From Streptomyces sp. ISL-66 (GTDB lineage Bacteria; Actinomycetota; Actinomycetes; Streptomycetales; Streptomycetaceae): a stretch of 64,000 nt of DNA. How positions within the stretch are numbered: position 1 is the stretch's first letter; each line of letters opens with the position of its first letter. The stretch covers positions 1 through 64,000 of the forward strand of contig NZ_JAGGOW010000011.1 of the NCBI RefSeq assembly GCF_018614135.1, in the 5' to 3' direction. Positions 7,937 to 18,039 of this stretch are shown here, piece by piece. A program made the translations under genes and the position numbers. The notes under the pieces are model-generated. The model was not told the DNA's origin. It was given only the letters and a program-made list of their open reading frames with translations, and made no database searches.

Positions 7937-8479
7937 CTACCGCTCCATTCCCCGCAGGGCGGGAGCCGCAACCTCTACGGCCAGCATTCTGCGCAGACAT
8001 CCCAGGCAACGGGAACGGACGGGCCCCAAACTTCCTTGTGAGATACCCAACTCTCCTGCGATTTCACGGTAGGTGAGGTCCCTGGGCGAAAGAAGTGCCC
8101 TCATGAGCTCCGGACACCGCCCGGGCAATCGGGCGACCGCCGATCGCAGGGCCCGGTTCTCCTCGCCGTGCAGGAGGGCGTCTTCCGGTTCGGCGCCCGT
8201 ACTGGTACCGCCCCCGGCCTCCGCGCCGGATCCGGCCGGGGGGCCGCCGTACGGCACCTCGCGCCGGGCCCGGCGGCGCGCCCCGCGGGCCTCCGAACGC
8301 ACCGCCCTGCGCAGCCAGCCGGCGGGGTCCGCGGGCATGCGGTGGTCTTCCAGCAGCCTGACCCAGACGGCTTGTTCGAGGTCGGCGGCGTCCACGCCGG
8401 TGCCCGCGGCCTCCGCCGACGCCTCGGCGGAGAGCAGCGGGCGGAGCTTCCAGTAGAGGTCAGCCTTCAGCAGGTCCAT
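7937..8479 (-). CDS. RNA polymerase sigma factor-like regulator (sigma-70 region 4 HTH)
   Basis: 180 residues. The N-terminal third ([36 protein letters not shown]) resembles ECF sigma region 2. A 40-residue Gly/Ala/Pro linker follows. The C-terminus has a region 4 helix-turn-helix, LTYREIAGELGISQGSLGPVRSRCLGCLRRML (about residues 135-166). Together this fits a small ECF-type sigma factor. No anti-sigma gene is adjacent. It sits 73 bases downstream of the secreted glycerophosphodiesterase gene on the same strand and may be cotranscribed. Confidence 0.8.
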   Translation of the reverse strand: MDLLKADLYWKLRPLLSAEASAEAAGTGVDAADLEQAVWVRLLEDHRMPADPAGWLRRAVRSEARGARRRARREVPYGGPPAGSGAEAGGGTSTGAEPEDALLHGEENRALRSAVARLPGRCPELMRALLSPRDLTYREIAGELGISQGSLGPVRSRCLGCLRRMLAVEVAAPALRGMER

Positions 8480-8552
8480 GCCGGGCGGGACGCGCAGGCC
8501 GCGCCGGGCGGTTTCCCCGCCGGGCGCGGCCCACTCGTACGAGAAGCCGCGG

Positions 8553-9749
8553 CTACGGGTTGACGCCCCGGCCGGGACGGAATGCCTGCGCCGCGAGGAG
8601 CCCTGTGTCGGCCTGGTCGGTGAAGATGCCGTCGATCCCCTGTTCGAAATACGCCTTGAAGGCGCCGAAGGCGTCTCCGTACGCCGCCGGGTCGGTGCCC
8701 CTGCGGTACTCGGCCGGCAGGAAGCCGTTCTCGTTGCGCGCGGTGTAGGGGTGCAGGATCAGTCCCTTCGCGTGGGCGTCCTTGACCAGCGTGGTCGGGG
8801 CGCCGAGCTTGCCCGCGGCGTCGCGCGGCAGGATCAGGTCCATGGTCGGCCCGACGCCCTGGGCGAATCCGGCGATCCACTCCAGCCCCTCGGGCTTGAC
8901 CAGATCGGCGACCGTACGGGGGTCCCCGGCCAGTTCGAAGTCCCACGGGCGGGTGTTCGCCGCGGAGAGGAGGACCACGCGCGGGGCGGAGACCAGCCGG
9001 GAGAGCCGCTGGAGGCTGGAGGGCTCGAAGGACTGGAGGAAGAGCGGGGCGCCGCGGCCGTCGCGGCCGTAGCGGCGCAGCAGTCTGGCGAGGGGCTCCT
9101 CCAGCCCGAGTCCGAGGGCCCGGAAGTAGCTGGGGTGCTTGATCTCGACGTGCAGCCAGACCCTCCCCGAGCCTGCGGCCGGGGCCCCCGGCCCGCGCCG
9201 CCGGCCCTCCCGGTCGGCCCAGCGCAGCACCTCCTCGAAGGTGGGTACGTCCCAGCGGCCGTCGTAGAGCGTGTTGCGCTGGCGCAGGGCGGGGATGCGT
9301 TCCTTCGCGCGCAGGGTCTTCAGCTCGGCGAGGGTGAAGTCCTCGGTGAACCATCCGGTGACCGCGACGCCGTCGACCGTCTTCGTCGTCCTGCGCGCGG
9401 CGAACTCGGAGTGGTCGGCGACATCGGTCGTCCCGCCGATCTCGTTCTCGTGGCGGCACACCAGGTGGCCGTCCTTGGTGGCGACGAGGTCCTGTTCGAT
9501 CACGTCGGCGCCGAGGTCGAGCGCGAGCTGGTAGGACCCGAGCGTGTGCTCGGGCCGGTAGCCGCTGGCTCCCCGGTGCCCGATGACGGTCGGCACGGGC
9601 AGGCCCCGGTACCCGCCGGACCCGCCTGCGGGGCCGTTCCCGGCCGCCGCCGCGGTTCCGGCTCCCACGGTCAGCGCGCCCGCCGCTGTGCCCGCTGCGA
9701 GGACGGCCGCCCCCAGTACCGTGCGCCGCGCTGCCCCACCCTGCGTCAT
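8553..9749 (-). CDS. Secreted glycerophosphodiester phosphodiesterase (Tat signal)
   Basis: 398 residues from the ATG at 9749, with GGAG nine bases upstream. The N-terminus MTQGGAARRTVLGAAVLAAGTAAGAL has twin arginines followed by a hydrophobic run and an A-rich cleavage site, so export is probably by the Tat route. The catalytic core begins at VIGHRGASGYRPEHTLGSYQLALDLGADVIEQDLVATKDGHLV (about residue 50), with the active-site HRG, the metal ligands E and D, and H in CRHE. The enzyme hydrolyses glycerophosphodiesters to glycerol 3-phosphate and an alcohol. The family normally supports phosphate or carbon scavenging. Confidence 0.93.
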   Translation of the reverse strand: MTQGGAARRTVLGAAVLAAGTAAGALTVGAGTAAAAGNGPAGGSGGYRGLPVPTVIGHRGASGYRPEHTLGSYQLALDLGADVIEQDLVATKDGHLVCRHENEIGGTTDVADHSEFAARRTTKTVDGVAVTGWFTEDFTLAELKTLRAKERIPALRQRNTLYDGRWDVPTFEEVLRWADREGRRRGPGAPAAGSGRVWLHVEIKHPSYFRALGLGLEEPLARLLRRYGRDGRGAPLFLQSFEPSSLQRLSRLVSAPRVVLLSAANTRPWDFELAGDPRTVADLVKPEGLEWIAGFAQGVGPTMDLILPRDAAGKLGAPTTLVKDAHAKGLILHPYTARNENGFLPAEYRRGTDPAAYGDAFGAFKAYFEQGIDGIFTDQADTGLLAAQAFRPGRGVNP

Positions 9750-10012
9750 GAGTAGCCACTCCCCGTCCGACACGAGCCAGGAGCCCCGGGATCTCCGGGT
9801 CCTGCGGCCCGTGTGCGCGTGCCGATCGTAGGCGGGGGATACCGGCGGGCAGGGGTGCGCGGGGGGAACATGGCGCAAACGTGTCAACACTGCGTGTCCG
9901 TCTCGTGAACCCGATGTGCGATCAGAGCTGACCCGCGAGTATCGTCCTCACCTGCACTACCGCCTCGGGGTGGGTGCACGAAAATCGCTTTTCGATGCCG
10001 GAGGGCCTCACG

Positions 10013-10687
10013 TTGTTCCGTACCGCGCTCATCAAAGCCACCGTCGGACCCGTCATGCGCCTGATGTTCCGCACCCGTGTGGAGGGCATCGAGAACATTC
10101 CGGGCACGGGACCGGTGATCCTGGCGGGCAACCACCTCACCTTCATCGACTCGATGATCCTGCCGCTGGTGTGCGACCGCACGGTCCACTTCATCGGCAA
10201 GGACGAGTACGTGACGGGCAAGGGCATCAAGGGCCGGGCCATGGCCTGGTTCTTCACCGGCGCCGGCATGATCCCCGTCGACCGCGACGGGGCCAACGGC
10301 GGCGTGGCGGCCCTGATGACCGGCCGCCGGATCCTCGACGAGGGCAAGATCTTCGGCATCTACCCCGAGGGCACCCGCTCCCCCGACGGCCGCCTCTACC
10401 GCGGACGCACCGGCATCGCGCGCCTGACCCTGATGACCGGCGCGCCCGTCGTCCCCTTCGCGATGATCGGCACCGACAAGCTGCAGCCCGGCGGCGCCGG
10501 CATGCCGCGCCCCGGCCGGGTCACCGTCCGGTTCGGCGAGCCGATGGAGTTCTCCCGCTACGAGGGCATGGACCGCGACCGCTACGTCCTGCGCGCCGTC
10601 ACCGACTCGGTGATGGCCGAGGTCATGCGGCTCTCGGGCCAGGAGTACGTGGACATGTACGCGACCAAGTTCAAGGAAGCCGCGTAG
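10013..10687 (+). CDS. 1-acyl-sn-glycerol-3-phosphate acyltransferase (PlsC family)
   Basis: I prefer the TTG at 10013, because GGAGG lies eight bases before it; a GTG at 9974 would add 13 residues but has a poor ribosome site. The product is then 224 residues. The acyltransferase motifs are present: NHLTFIDS (His-x4-Asp catalytic pair, about residue 37), GAGMIPVDRD, and FGIYPEGTRSPDG (about residue 110). It transfers an acyl chain to lysophosphatidate in phospholipid synthesis at the inner membrane face. It is a single gene, divergent from the glycerophosphodiesterase. Confidence 0.9.
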   Translation: MFRTALIKATVGPVMRLMFRTRVEGIENIPGTGPVILAGNHLTFIDSMILPLVCDRTVHFIGKDEYVTGKGIKGRAMAWFFTGAGMIPVDRDGANGGVAALMTGRRILDEGKIFGIYPEGTRSPDGRLYRGRTGIARLTLMTGAPVVPFAMIGTDKLQPGGAGMPRPGRVTVRFGEPMEFSRYEGMDRDRYVLRAVTDSVMAEVMRLSGQEYVDMYATKFKEAA

Positions 10688-10690
10688 CGC

Positions 10691-12163
10691 TCACTGCCGC
10701 TGGAGCGACCGGCTGACACCCGCCGCCGTCGTCGTGGCGAGGACCCAGCCGGTCACGATCAGCACGTACGACAGCCACTGGTACCAGCCGTCGGGCGCGA
10801 AGGCCGACTCCTGGCCGAAGCCGATGATCGGCAGCATCAGGTCGATCGTGTAGAACACCGGGTTGAACTCCGGGGCCTCCCCCGGCTTCAGCGGCCGGGG
10901 CGGGCGGAGCCCGTAGGCGAGCGTCCCGGTCACCAGCAGCGCCATCAGCCAGGCCGCCGCGCGCAGCGGCTGGTAGCCGTAGCCGACGGTGGCGTCCTGC
11001 AGGAGCCCCCAGACGCGGGAGCGCCGTGGCTGGGTGCGCCGGTGGCGGCGCAGCTTGGCGAGCTGGACGGCGCGGGCGGCCGTCTCGTCGCCCACCGTGC
11101 GGTAGGCCGCCGCGAGCTGTTCGTAGGCGTACGGGAGGTAGCCCGCCGCTTCGCGTTCCAGGGCGGGCAGCCGCTGGTCCGCGGGCAGGTGCGGGACGAG
11201 GGTGCGGTAGGTGAGGCCGTCGAGGCGGATCTCCTGCGGCAAGGTGACGGGCGTGACGTGCAGCAGGTCGAAATTCGAGCGGCGCAGGTTGACCGCGCCC
11301 TGGATGGTCGGGCAGGAGCGCAGCCAGACCTCGCCGGCCACGCAGCTGGAGGCGCGCAGGGCGACGCCGCCGGGGTTCACGAGCCGGGCGTAGGCGAGGT
11401 TGAGCTGGCCCGGTATGCGGGATCCGGTGAGGTTGACCCGGCCGCGCAGGTCGGCCCGCATGGCCCGCAGGTCGGTGCCGACGGTGAGGGTCTCGGCGTG
11501 CAGGGCGGTGCCTGCGGGGGCGAGGAGGCGGGCGTCGTCGAGGTTGATCTGCCCGCCGACGGTGGCGCCGTTGATGCGCGTCTGGCCGTGGACGGTGAGG
11601 CCCATGGCGATGACGTCGGTGCCGATGTCGGCGTGGTTGAACTGGAGCGGTGGCTCCTCGGTCTCCGGGGCGTCGGGCATGCCGATGACGGCACGCTGGA
11701 GGAAGAGGCCGCCGGTTATCCGGGCTCCTTGGAGCCGGACGGGCCCGGTGATGCGGCAGCAGGAGAGCCGTAGCGCGATGTCGACGCTCACGGTGGCGGC
11801 GGTCAGTCCGGGCAGGGTCGAGTCGGAGAGGACCAGCGCCCGCAGCTGGGATCCGTAGAGCAGGAGCTTGCGCTCGAACCAGCAGGCGCGCAGCCGGATC
11901 GCGTGTTCGACGACGGCGAACTTGAGGTCGAACTTGCCGGTGATCCGGGCACCTCGGACGTTGAGTCCCGCGACCTGGCCGTTGCGCGTGGGACCGTTCA
12001 GCAGCAGGGCGCTGAGTACGCCGGCGCGCAGGGTGCGCTCGGGCCCCCAGGTGTGCCCCTGCGCCCCGGTCTCGTCGGGGTCTTCACGGAAGTCGACGCC
12101 CTCACCGCGCGGGAAGGCTTCCCATACGCGGCGTTCGGCCGGGGTCAGATCGGTGATCTCCAT
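10691..12163 (-). CDS. Membrane-anchored pentapeptide-like repeat protein
   Basis: About 490 residues, starting at the ATG at 12163 (MEITDLTPAERR); an in-frame GTG at 12184 adds seven residues. The middle (about 70-310) is a run of short repeats of the kind LNVRGARITGKFDLKFA, ITGPVRLQGARITGGLFLQ, LDDARLLAPAGTALHAETL. It would form a right-handed beta-helix like pentapeptide-repeat proteins. The C-terminus has two hydrophobic segments around residues 415-432 and 462-482. Databases often call these 'membrane-associated oxidoreductase', but no redox motif is visible. Function unknown. Confidence 0.7.
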   Translation of the reverse strand: MEITDLTPAERRVWEAFPRGEGVDFREDPDETGAQGHTWGPERTLRAGVLSALLLNGPTRNGQVAGLNVRGARITGKFDLKFAVVEHAIRLRACWFERKLLLYGSQLRALVLSDSTLPGLTAATVSVDIALRLSCCRITGPVRLQGARITGGLFLQRAVIGMPDAPETEEPPLQFNHADIGTDVIAMGLTVHGQTRINGATVGGQINLDDARLLAPAGTALHAETLTVGTDLRAMRADLRGRVNLTGSRIPGQLNLAYARLVNPGGVALRASSCVAGEVWLRSCPTIQGAVNLRRSNFDLLHVTPVTLPQEIRLDGLTYRTLVPHLPADQRLPALEREAAGYLPYAYEQLAAAYRTVGDETAARAVQLAKLRRHRRTQPRRSRVWGLLQDATVGYGYQPLRAAAWLMALLVTGTLAYGLRPPRPLKPGEAPEFNPVFYTIDLMLPIIGFGQESAFAPDGWYQWLSYVLIVTGWVLATTTAAGVSRSLQRQ

Positions 12164-12232
12164 CGCCGGGATGGTGTCCCGCACGCCGACGGCGTGTCAA
12201 CTCCGCACGGGACGCCACCCTCTGGCATGACG

Positions 12233-13777
12233 TCAGTGCTCGATGCCGTCCTGGAGCTCCTGGCCCTTGAGCAGGAACCAGGCGGCCGCGGCGGTGGCCA
12301 GCAGGACGGCCGCACCGACGCCCGAGGCCAGCCGCAGGCCGTCCACGAAGGCCTCCTGGGCGGCGCCGACCATCTGGTGGGCGGTCTGCGGGTCCAGCGT
12401 CTTGGCTGCTTCGACGGCGCCGCCGAGGGATTCGTGGGCGGCGCCGACGAGGGGACCGCTGACGGAGGCCGGGGCGGTGAAGCTCTGGTATACCCCGGTG
12501 ACGACGGAGCCGAGCAGGGCGATGCCGAGGGCGGCGCCCAGTTCGTACGCGGTCTCGGAGACGGCCGAGGCCGAACCGGCCTGCTCCTTGGGCACGCTGG
12601 AGAGGATCACGTCGGCGGTGACGGTGAAGGAGAAGCCGGCGCCGAGGCCGACGACGAGCAGGGCGGCGCCCAGCAGCGGGTAGCCGGTCTCCTTGTGGAT
12701 CACGGTGAGTGCGGCCAGGGCGACGCCGATGGCCGCGAGGCCCGCGGTGACGATGACCCGTACGCCGTACTTGCGGGCGCACTTGCCCGCGACCAGGCCG
12801 GTGACCACCGCACCGACGGCGGCGGGCAGTTCGGCCAGGCCCGCTTCCAGCGGCTCGCGGCCCTGGACGAGCTGGAGGAACTGGGAGAGGAAGAAGACCA
12901 GCCCGGACAGGCCGAAGACGGTGAGCAGGTCGGCGAGGACCGCGCCGGAGAAGCCGCGGTGCCTGAAGAGCCGCATGTCGAGGAGGGGCGCGGTCAGGGT
13001 GAACTGGCGGCGTACGAAGGTGTACAGCGCGCCCGCTCCGATGACGGCGGCGGCCCACACCTCCCAGCCCATGCCGTGGGTGGCGACCTGCTTGACGGCG
13101 TAGACGACGCCGATGATGCCGACGAGGGAGAGGCCGACGCTGAACAGGTCCCAGGGGCCGGCGACGGCGTTCTTGGACTCGGGCAGCAGTTTGATGCCGA
13201 CGATGACCAGGACGATCATCACGGGCAGGTTGATGAGGAAGACCGAACCCCACCAGAAGTGCTGGAGCAGGGCTCCGCCGACGACCGGGCCGACGGCCGC
13301 GCCCGCGGAGGCGGTGGCGCCCCAGATGCCGATGGCGAGGCTGCGCTCCTTGGGGTCGTGGAAGATGTTGCGGATCAGCGCGAGGGTGGACGGCATCAGG
13401 GTCGCGCCGGCCACGCCGAGCAGGGCCCGGGCGAGGATCATCATCTCGGGGCTGGTCGCGTAGGCGTTCAGGACCGAGACGGCGCCGAAGGCGGCCGCGC
13501 CGACGAGGAGCAGCTTCTTGCGGCCGATGCGGTCGCCGAGGGAGCCCATGGAGACGAGCAGGCCGGCGATGACGAAGGAGTAGATGTCGCCGATCCACAG
13601 CAGCTGGGTGCCGGACGGCTTGAGGTCTTCGCTGAGGGAGGGAGTGGCGAGACCGAGTACGGTGGCGTCGACGGCGACCAGCAGGACGGCCAGGACGAGC
13701 ACGGAGAGCGCGATCCAACGCCCCTGACTCTTCCCCTCCGCCCCCTTCGCCTTCATCAGCTGTTCGGTACGGCTCAT
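12233..13777 (-). CDS. MFS drug efflux transporter, DHA2 (EmrB/QacA) family
   Basis: 514 residues with about 14 membrane helices, the DHA2 topology. Family markers are VAVDATVLGLATPSL in helix 1 (the D-x-T motif), the loop 2-3 motif GSLGDRIGRKKLLL, and motif C in helix 5 (GATASAGAAVGPVVGGAL). It should export hydrophobic or cationic compounds using the proton gradient. Its start ATG overlaps the stop codon of the TetR gene (ATGA), so both are one transcript and the exporter is almost certainly under that repressor. Confidence 0.93.
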   Translation of the reverse strand: MSRTEQLMKAKGAEGKSQGRWIALSVLVLAVLLVAVDATVLGLATPSLSEDLKPSGTQLLWIGDIYSFVIAGLLVSMGSLGDRIGRKKLLLVGAAAFGAVSVLNAYATSPEMMILARALLGVAGATLMPSTLALIRNIFHDPKERSLAIGIWGATASAGAAVGPVVGGALLQHFWWGSVFLINLPVMIVLVIVGIKLLPESKNAVAGPWDLFSVGLSLVGIIGVVYAVKQVATHGMGWEVWAAAVIGAGALYTFVRRQFTLTAPLLDMRLFRHRGFSGAVLADLLTVFGLSGLVFFLSQFLQLVQGREPLEAGLAELPAAVGAVVTGLVAGKCARKYGVRVIVTAGLAAIGVALAALTVIHKETGYPLLGAALLVVGLGAGFSFTVTADVILSSVPKEQAGSASAVSETAYELGAALGIALLGSVVTGVYQSFTAPASVSGPLVGAAHESLGGAVEAAKTLDPQTAHQMVGAAQEAFVDGLRLASGVGAAVLLATAAAAWFLLKGQELQDGIEH

Positions 13778-14325
13778 TTCTCCACACTCCGTCGTGCGCC
13801 ACCGAGCAGCAACTCGATGATCATGTACTGAAAGTCCTTGGCCGCGACCCGGCCGTCCATGACGGCCCAGGCGCAGGTGCCGATGAGGCCGTACAGGGCC
13901 TCGGTGAGCCAGGCGGGGCTCAGGTCGATCCTGATGTCGCCCTCCTGCTGGCCGCGCCGGAAGAGCGCGCTCACGCGGGCGTCGAGCCGGGCCCAGCCCT
14001 CGTTGACCTGGTCGCCCTCGAAGAGCTGGTTCTCGGTGACGAGGAAGGCCAGCAACTCGGCATTGGGCTCCGCCTCGGCGACGAGGCGCTTCAGCGCGTC
14101 GACCGCCGTGCCCTCGTCGAGCCGGGCGCTGTCGAACGCCACCTCGAACTCCCGGATGCCGAGCTCTTCGAGCGCCCGCACGAGGGCGTCGCGCCCGGCG
14201 AAGTGCCGGTGGAGCGTCGCGCGGCCGATGCCCGCCGCCTTCGCGACCTCGTCCATCGTGGCGGTCGATTTGCGGGAGAGCAGGGCGGCGGCGGCGCGGA
14301 GCACCTGATCACGATCCATGGCCAT
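13774..14325 (-). CDS. TetR/AcrR family transcriptional regulator
   Basis: 183 residues. The N-terminal helix-turn-helix is typical: MDEVAKAAGIGRATLHRHFAGRDALVRAL (about residues 24-52). The C-terminal ligand domain is variable. A second ATG at 14319 is a possible start. A TAGACT box ends six bases before the ATG at 14325, so the message is probably leaderless. Two palindromes overlapping this promoter are likely self-binding operators. It is the first gene of an operon with the MFS exporter, so release of the repressor by a ligand would raise efflux. Confidence 0.92.
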   Translation of the reverse strand: MAMDRDQVLRAAAALLSRKSTATMDEVAKAAGIGRATLHRHFAGRDALVRALEELGIREFEVAFDSARLDEGTAVDALKRLVAEAEPNAELLAFLVTENQLFEGDQVNEGWARLDARVSALFRRGQQEGDIRIDLSPAWLTEALYGLIGTCAWAVMDGRVAAKDFQYMIIELLLGGARRSVEK

Positions 14326-14326
14326 G

Positions 14327-14362
14327 AGACAAGTCTAACCCGAATGAGACATAGACGTCTCA
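14327..14362. promoter_or_regulatory. TetR operator region
   Basis: Two inverted repeats cover the promoter of the regulator-exporter operon: AGACAAGTCT at 14327-14336 and TGAGACATAGACGTCTCA at 14345-14362. They share the half site (T)GAGAC. The first overlaps the TAGACT -10 element. Repressor binding here would block transcription. Assignment to this TetR protein is by position. Confidence 0.6.
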
Positions 14363-14423
14363 CCATAAATGAGCTGCCCTTTCGGGCACCGAAGGGAATC
14401 CTGCCGAAACGAAGCCCAAACCC

Positions 14424-14920
14424 TTGCTCCTGATCGACGTGGACGGCCCACTGAACCCCTACGCGGCCAAGCCGCAGAGGCGCCCCGAGGGGTACACCAC
14501 CCACCGCACGCGGCCCGCGGGCTGGCGGGACACGGAGAGCGCGGAGCCGCTGCGGGTCTGGCTGAATCCCGGCCACGGGGCGGAGCTGCTCGCGCTCGCG
14601 GACGCGTACGAACTGGTGTGGGCGACCACCTGGAAGGACGAGGCGAACGAGTGGATAGGCCCACACCTGGGTCTGCCGAAGCTCCCGTACATCGACTGGC
14701 CCCGGATGCACGGCCGGGCGCCCCGCGGGACCTTCTGGAAGACCCAGTACATCGTGGAGTACGCGACAACGTCTCCGACCCGGGCCAGGGCAGCTCGTCC
14801 ATCCTGGTCGGCCAGGCCGGCTCCCACCGGATCCACATCCGCACGGCGACGCCGTCCGCCGGCGGCAGCGCCGCCGTGGACAGCGACCGGCCGTACTCGG
14901 TCAGCGTCGTCTGCCCCTGA
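14424..14920 (+). pseudogene. HAD-like gene truncated and joined to an unrelated tail
   Basis: From a TTG at 14424 the frame gives LLLIDVDGPLNPYAAKP, then WLNPGHGAELLALAD, ELVWATTWKDEANEWIGPHLGLP, and GTFWKTQYIVEYA. This is the first about 115 residues of a Streptomyces HAD-superfamily protein (DVDG nucleophile motif). After about 14765 the family sequence, which should supply the WVDDE acidic motif, is gone. The +1 frame instead reads the end of a different, apparently secreted, protein (QGSSSILVGQAGSHRIHIRT to PYSVSVVCP, stop at 14920). No in-frame ATG or GTG exists at the front either. I read it as a deletion scar that destroyed two genes. Confidence 0.7.
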
Positions 14921-14932
14921 TCCCCGGCCACG

Positions 14933-14976
14933 CCGAAGGGGCGGCCGGGGCTCGAAGGCCCCGGCCGCCCCTTCGG
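14933..14976. terminator. Bidirectional terminator between the HAD remnant and argH
   Basis: A perfect 19-base stem with a 6-base loop (left arm starts CCGAAGGGGCGG, right arm ends CCCCTTCGG) lies between two convergent genes. It is 8 bases from the argH stop codon and 12 from the end of the remnant. Its strength and position fit a two-way terminator. Confidence 0.85.
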
Positions 14977-14984
14977 GGACGCGG

Positions 14985-16427
<1,443 letters not shown>

Positions 16428-16498
16428 TCAAGATGCATGGCTTCGGATGTGCAACCGCCTCTCCGCCGCGGAGGTAACGGGGAAGCGGTCCGTACTGC

Positions 16499-16671
16499 GG
16501 GTCCGCACTGCGGGCTCGGACTGCGGGCTCGGACTGCGGGCTCGGACTGCGAGCTCGGATCGGGCTCGGACTGCGGGCTCGGACTGCGAGCTCGGATCGG
16601 GCTCGGACTGCGGGCTCGGACTGCGAGCTCGGATCGGGCTCGGACTGCGAGCTCGGATCGGGCTCGGATCA
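16499..16671. repeat. Tandem repeat array between argG and argH
   Basis: About 170 bases made of a 13-base unit (GGCTCGGACTGCG with a G/A variant giving CTGCGAGCTCGG) and an 11-base variant with GATCGGGCTCG. They are arranged in higher-order blocks of about 37 bases repeated three times. The array runs right up to and includes the argG stop codon and fills most of the gap before the argH start. It has no ORF of its own. Confidence 0.85.
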
Positions 16672-17862
16672 GGCGAGGTCGCGGCGGGCCGCGATCTTCG
16701 AGGACAGACCGAAGATCTCGATGAAGCCCTGGGCGTTCGACTGGTCGAAGGTGTCGCCCGAGTCGTAGGTCGCGAGGTTGAAGTCGTACAGCGACTCCTC
16801 GGACTTGCGGCCGGTGACGACGGCGCGGCCGCCGTGCAGGGTCATCCGGATGTCGCCGGTGACGTGCTGGTTGGCCTCGTTGATGAAACCGTCCAGCGCC
16901 CGCTTCAGCGGGGAGAACCACAGGCCGTCGTAGACCATCTCGCCCCAGCGCTGCTCGACCTGCCGCTTGTAGCGGGCCAGTTCGCGCTCGACCGTGACGT
17001 TCTCCAGCTCCTGGTGGGCGGTGATCAGCGCGATCGCGCCCGGAGCCTCGTACACCTCGCGGGACTTGATGCCGACGAGGCGGTCCTCGACGATGTCGAT
17101 CCGGCCGATGCCCTGGGCTCCGGCGCGCTCGTTGAGCTGCTGGATCGCCTGGAGCACGCTGACGGGCTTGCCGTCGATGGCGACCGGGACGCCCGCCTTG
17201 AAGGAGATGACGACCTCGTCGGCCTCGCGCGGCAGGGCCGGGTCGGCCGTGTACTCGTAGATGTCCTCGATCGGCGCGTTCCAGATGTCCTCCAGGAAGC
17301 CCGTCTCGACGGCGCGCCCGAAGACGTTCTGGTCGATGGAGTACGGGGACTTCTTGGTGGTGGCGATCGGCAGATCGGCCTTCTCGGCGAAGGCGATGGC
17401 CTTGTCGCGGGTCATCGCGTAGTCGCGGACCGGGGCGATGCACTTGAGGTCGGGTCCGAGGGCGGCGATGCCGGCCTCGAAGCGGACCTGGTCGTTGCCC
17501 TTGCCGGTGCAGCCGTGGGCGACGACGGAGGCGCCGTGCTTGCGGGCGGCGGCGACGAGGTGCTTGACGATGGTCGGCCGCGACAGGGCGGAGACCAGCG
17601 GATAGCGGTCCATGTAGAGGGCGTTTGCCTTGATCGCCGGAAGGCAGTACTCCTCGGCGAACTCGTCCCTGGCGTCCGCGACCTCGGCCTCGACGGCCCC
17701 GCAGGCGAGGGCCCGCTTGCGGATGACGTCCAGGTCCTCGCCGCCCTGGCCGACGTCCACGGCCACGGCGATGACCTCGGCGCCCGTCTCCTCGGCGATC
17801 CAGCCGATGGCGACGGAGGTGTCCAGGCCGCCTGAGTAGGCGAGTACGACGCGCTCGGTCAC
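16669..17862 (-). CDS. argG: Argininosuccinate synthase
   Basis: 397 residues from a GTG at 17862 with GAGGAG six bases upstream. It joins citrulline and aspartate using ATP. The N-terminal ATP pyrophosphatase P-loop is [15 protein letters not shown]. Further motifs are [16 protein letters not shown] (about 112) and [18 protein letters not shown] (about 173), which bind citrulline and aspartate. An ARG-box-like palindrome about 50 bases upstream suggests ArgR repression. The divergent neighbour encodes an unrelated HEAT-like protein. Confidence 0.97.
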   Translation of the reverse strand: MTERVVLAYSGGLDTSVAIGWIAEETGAEVIAVAVDVGQGGEDLDVIRKRALACGAVEAEVADARDEFAEEYCLPAIKANALYMDRYPLVSALSRPTIVKHLVAAARKHGASVVAHGCTGKGNDQVRFEAGIAALGPDLKCIAPVRDYAMTRDKAIAFAEKADLPIATTKKSPYSIDQNVFGRAVETGFLEDIWNAPIEDIYEYTADPALPREADEVVISFKAGVPVAIDGKPVSVLQAIQQLNERAGAQGIGRIDIVEDRLVGIKSREVYEAPGAIALITAHQELENVTVERELARYKRQVEQRWGEMVYDGLWFSPLKRALDGFINEANQHVTGDIRMTLHGGRAVVTGRKSEESLYDFNLATYDSGDTFDQSNAQGFIEIFGLSSKIAARRDLA

Positions 17863-17909
17863 GGGGTTCTCCTCACGGGGTGCATCCGCCGTTACATCAA
17901 CAGCGCTAG

Positions 17910-17922
17910 GCATAACTATGCA
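17910..17922. promoter_or_regulatory. ARG-box-like ArgR site upstream of argG
   Basis: GCATAACTATGCA, a near-palindrome of the actinomycete ARG-box type, lies 48 bases before the argG start. The window also encodes ArgR, and a related sequence pair precedes argC. Binding is inferred from similarity and place. Confidence 0.65.
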
Positions 17923-18039
17923 CTGCTCCGTATGTTTCGTCAATCAAGCCCCTCGTGCGATGCCCTGACCAGCGCGAATATCAGAGGCGCCGCCCCAGCG
18001 CCGCGGCCTACGATCGGCGGGACACCAGGGGGAGGGCCC

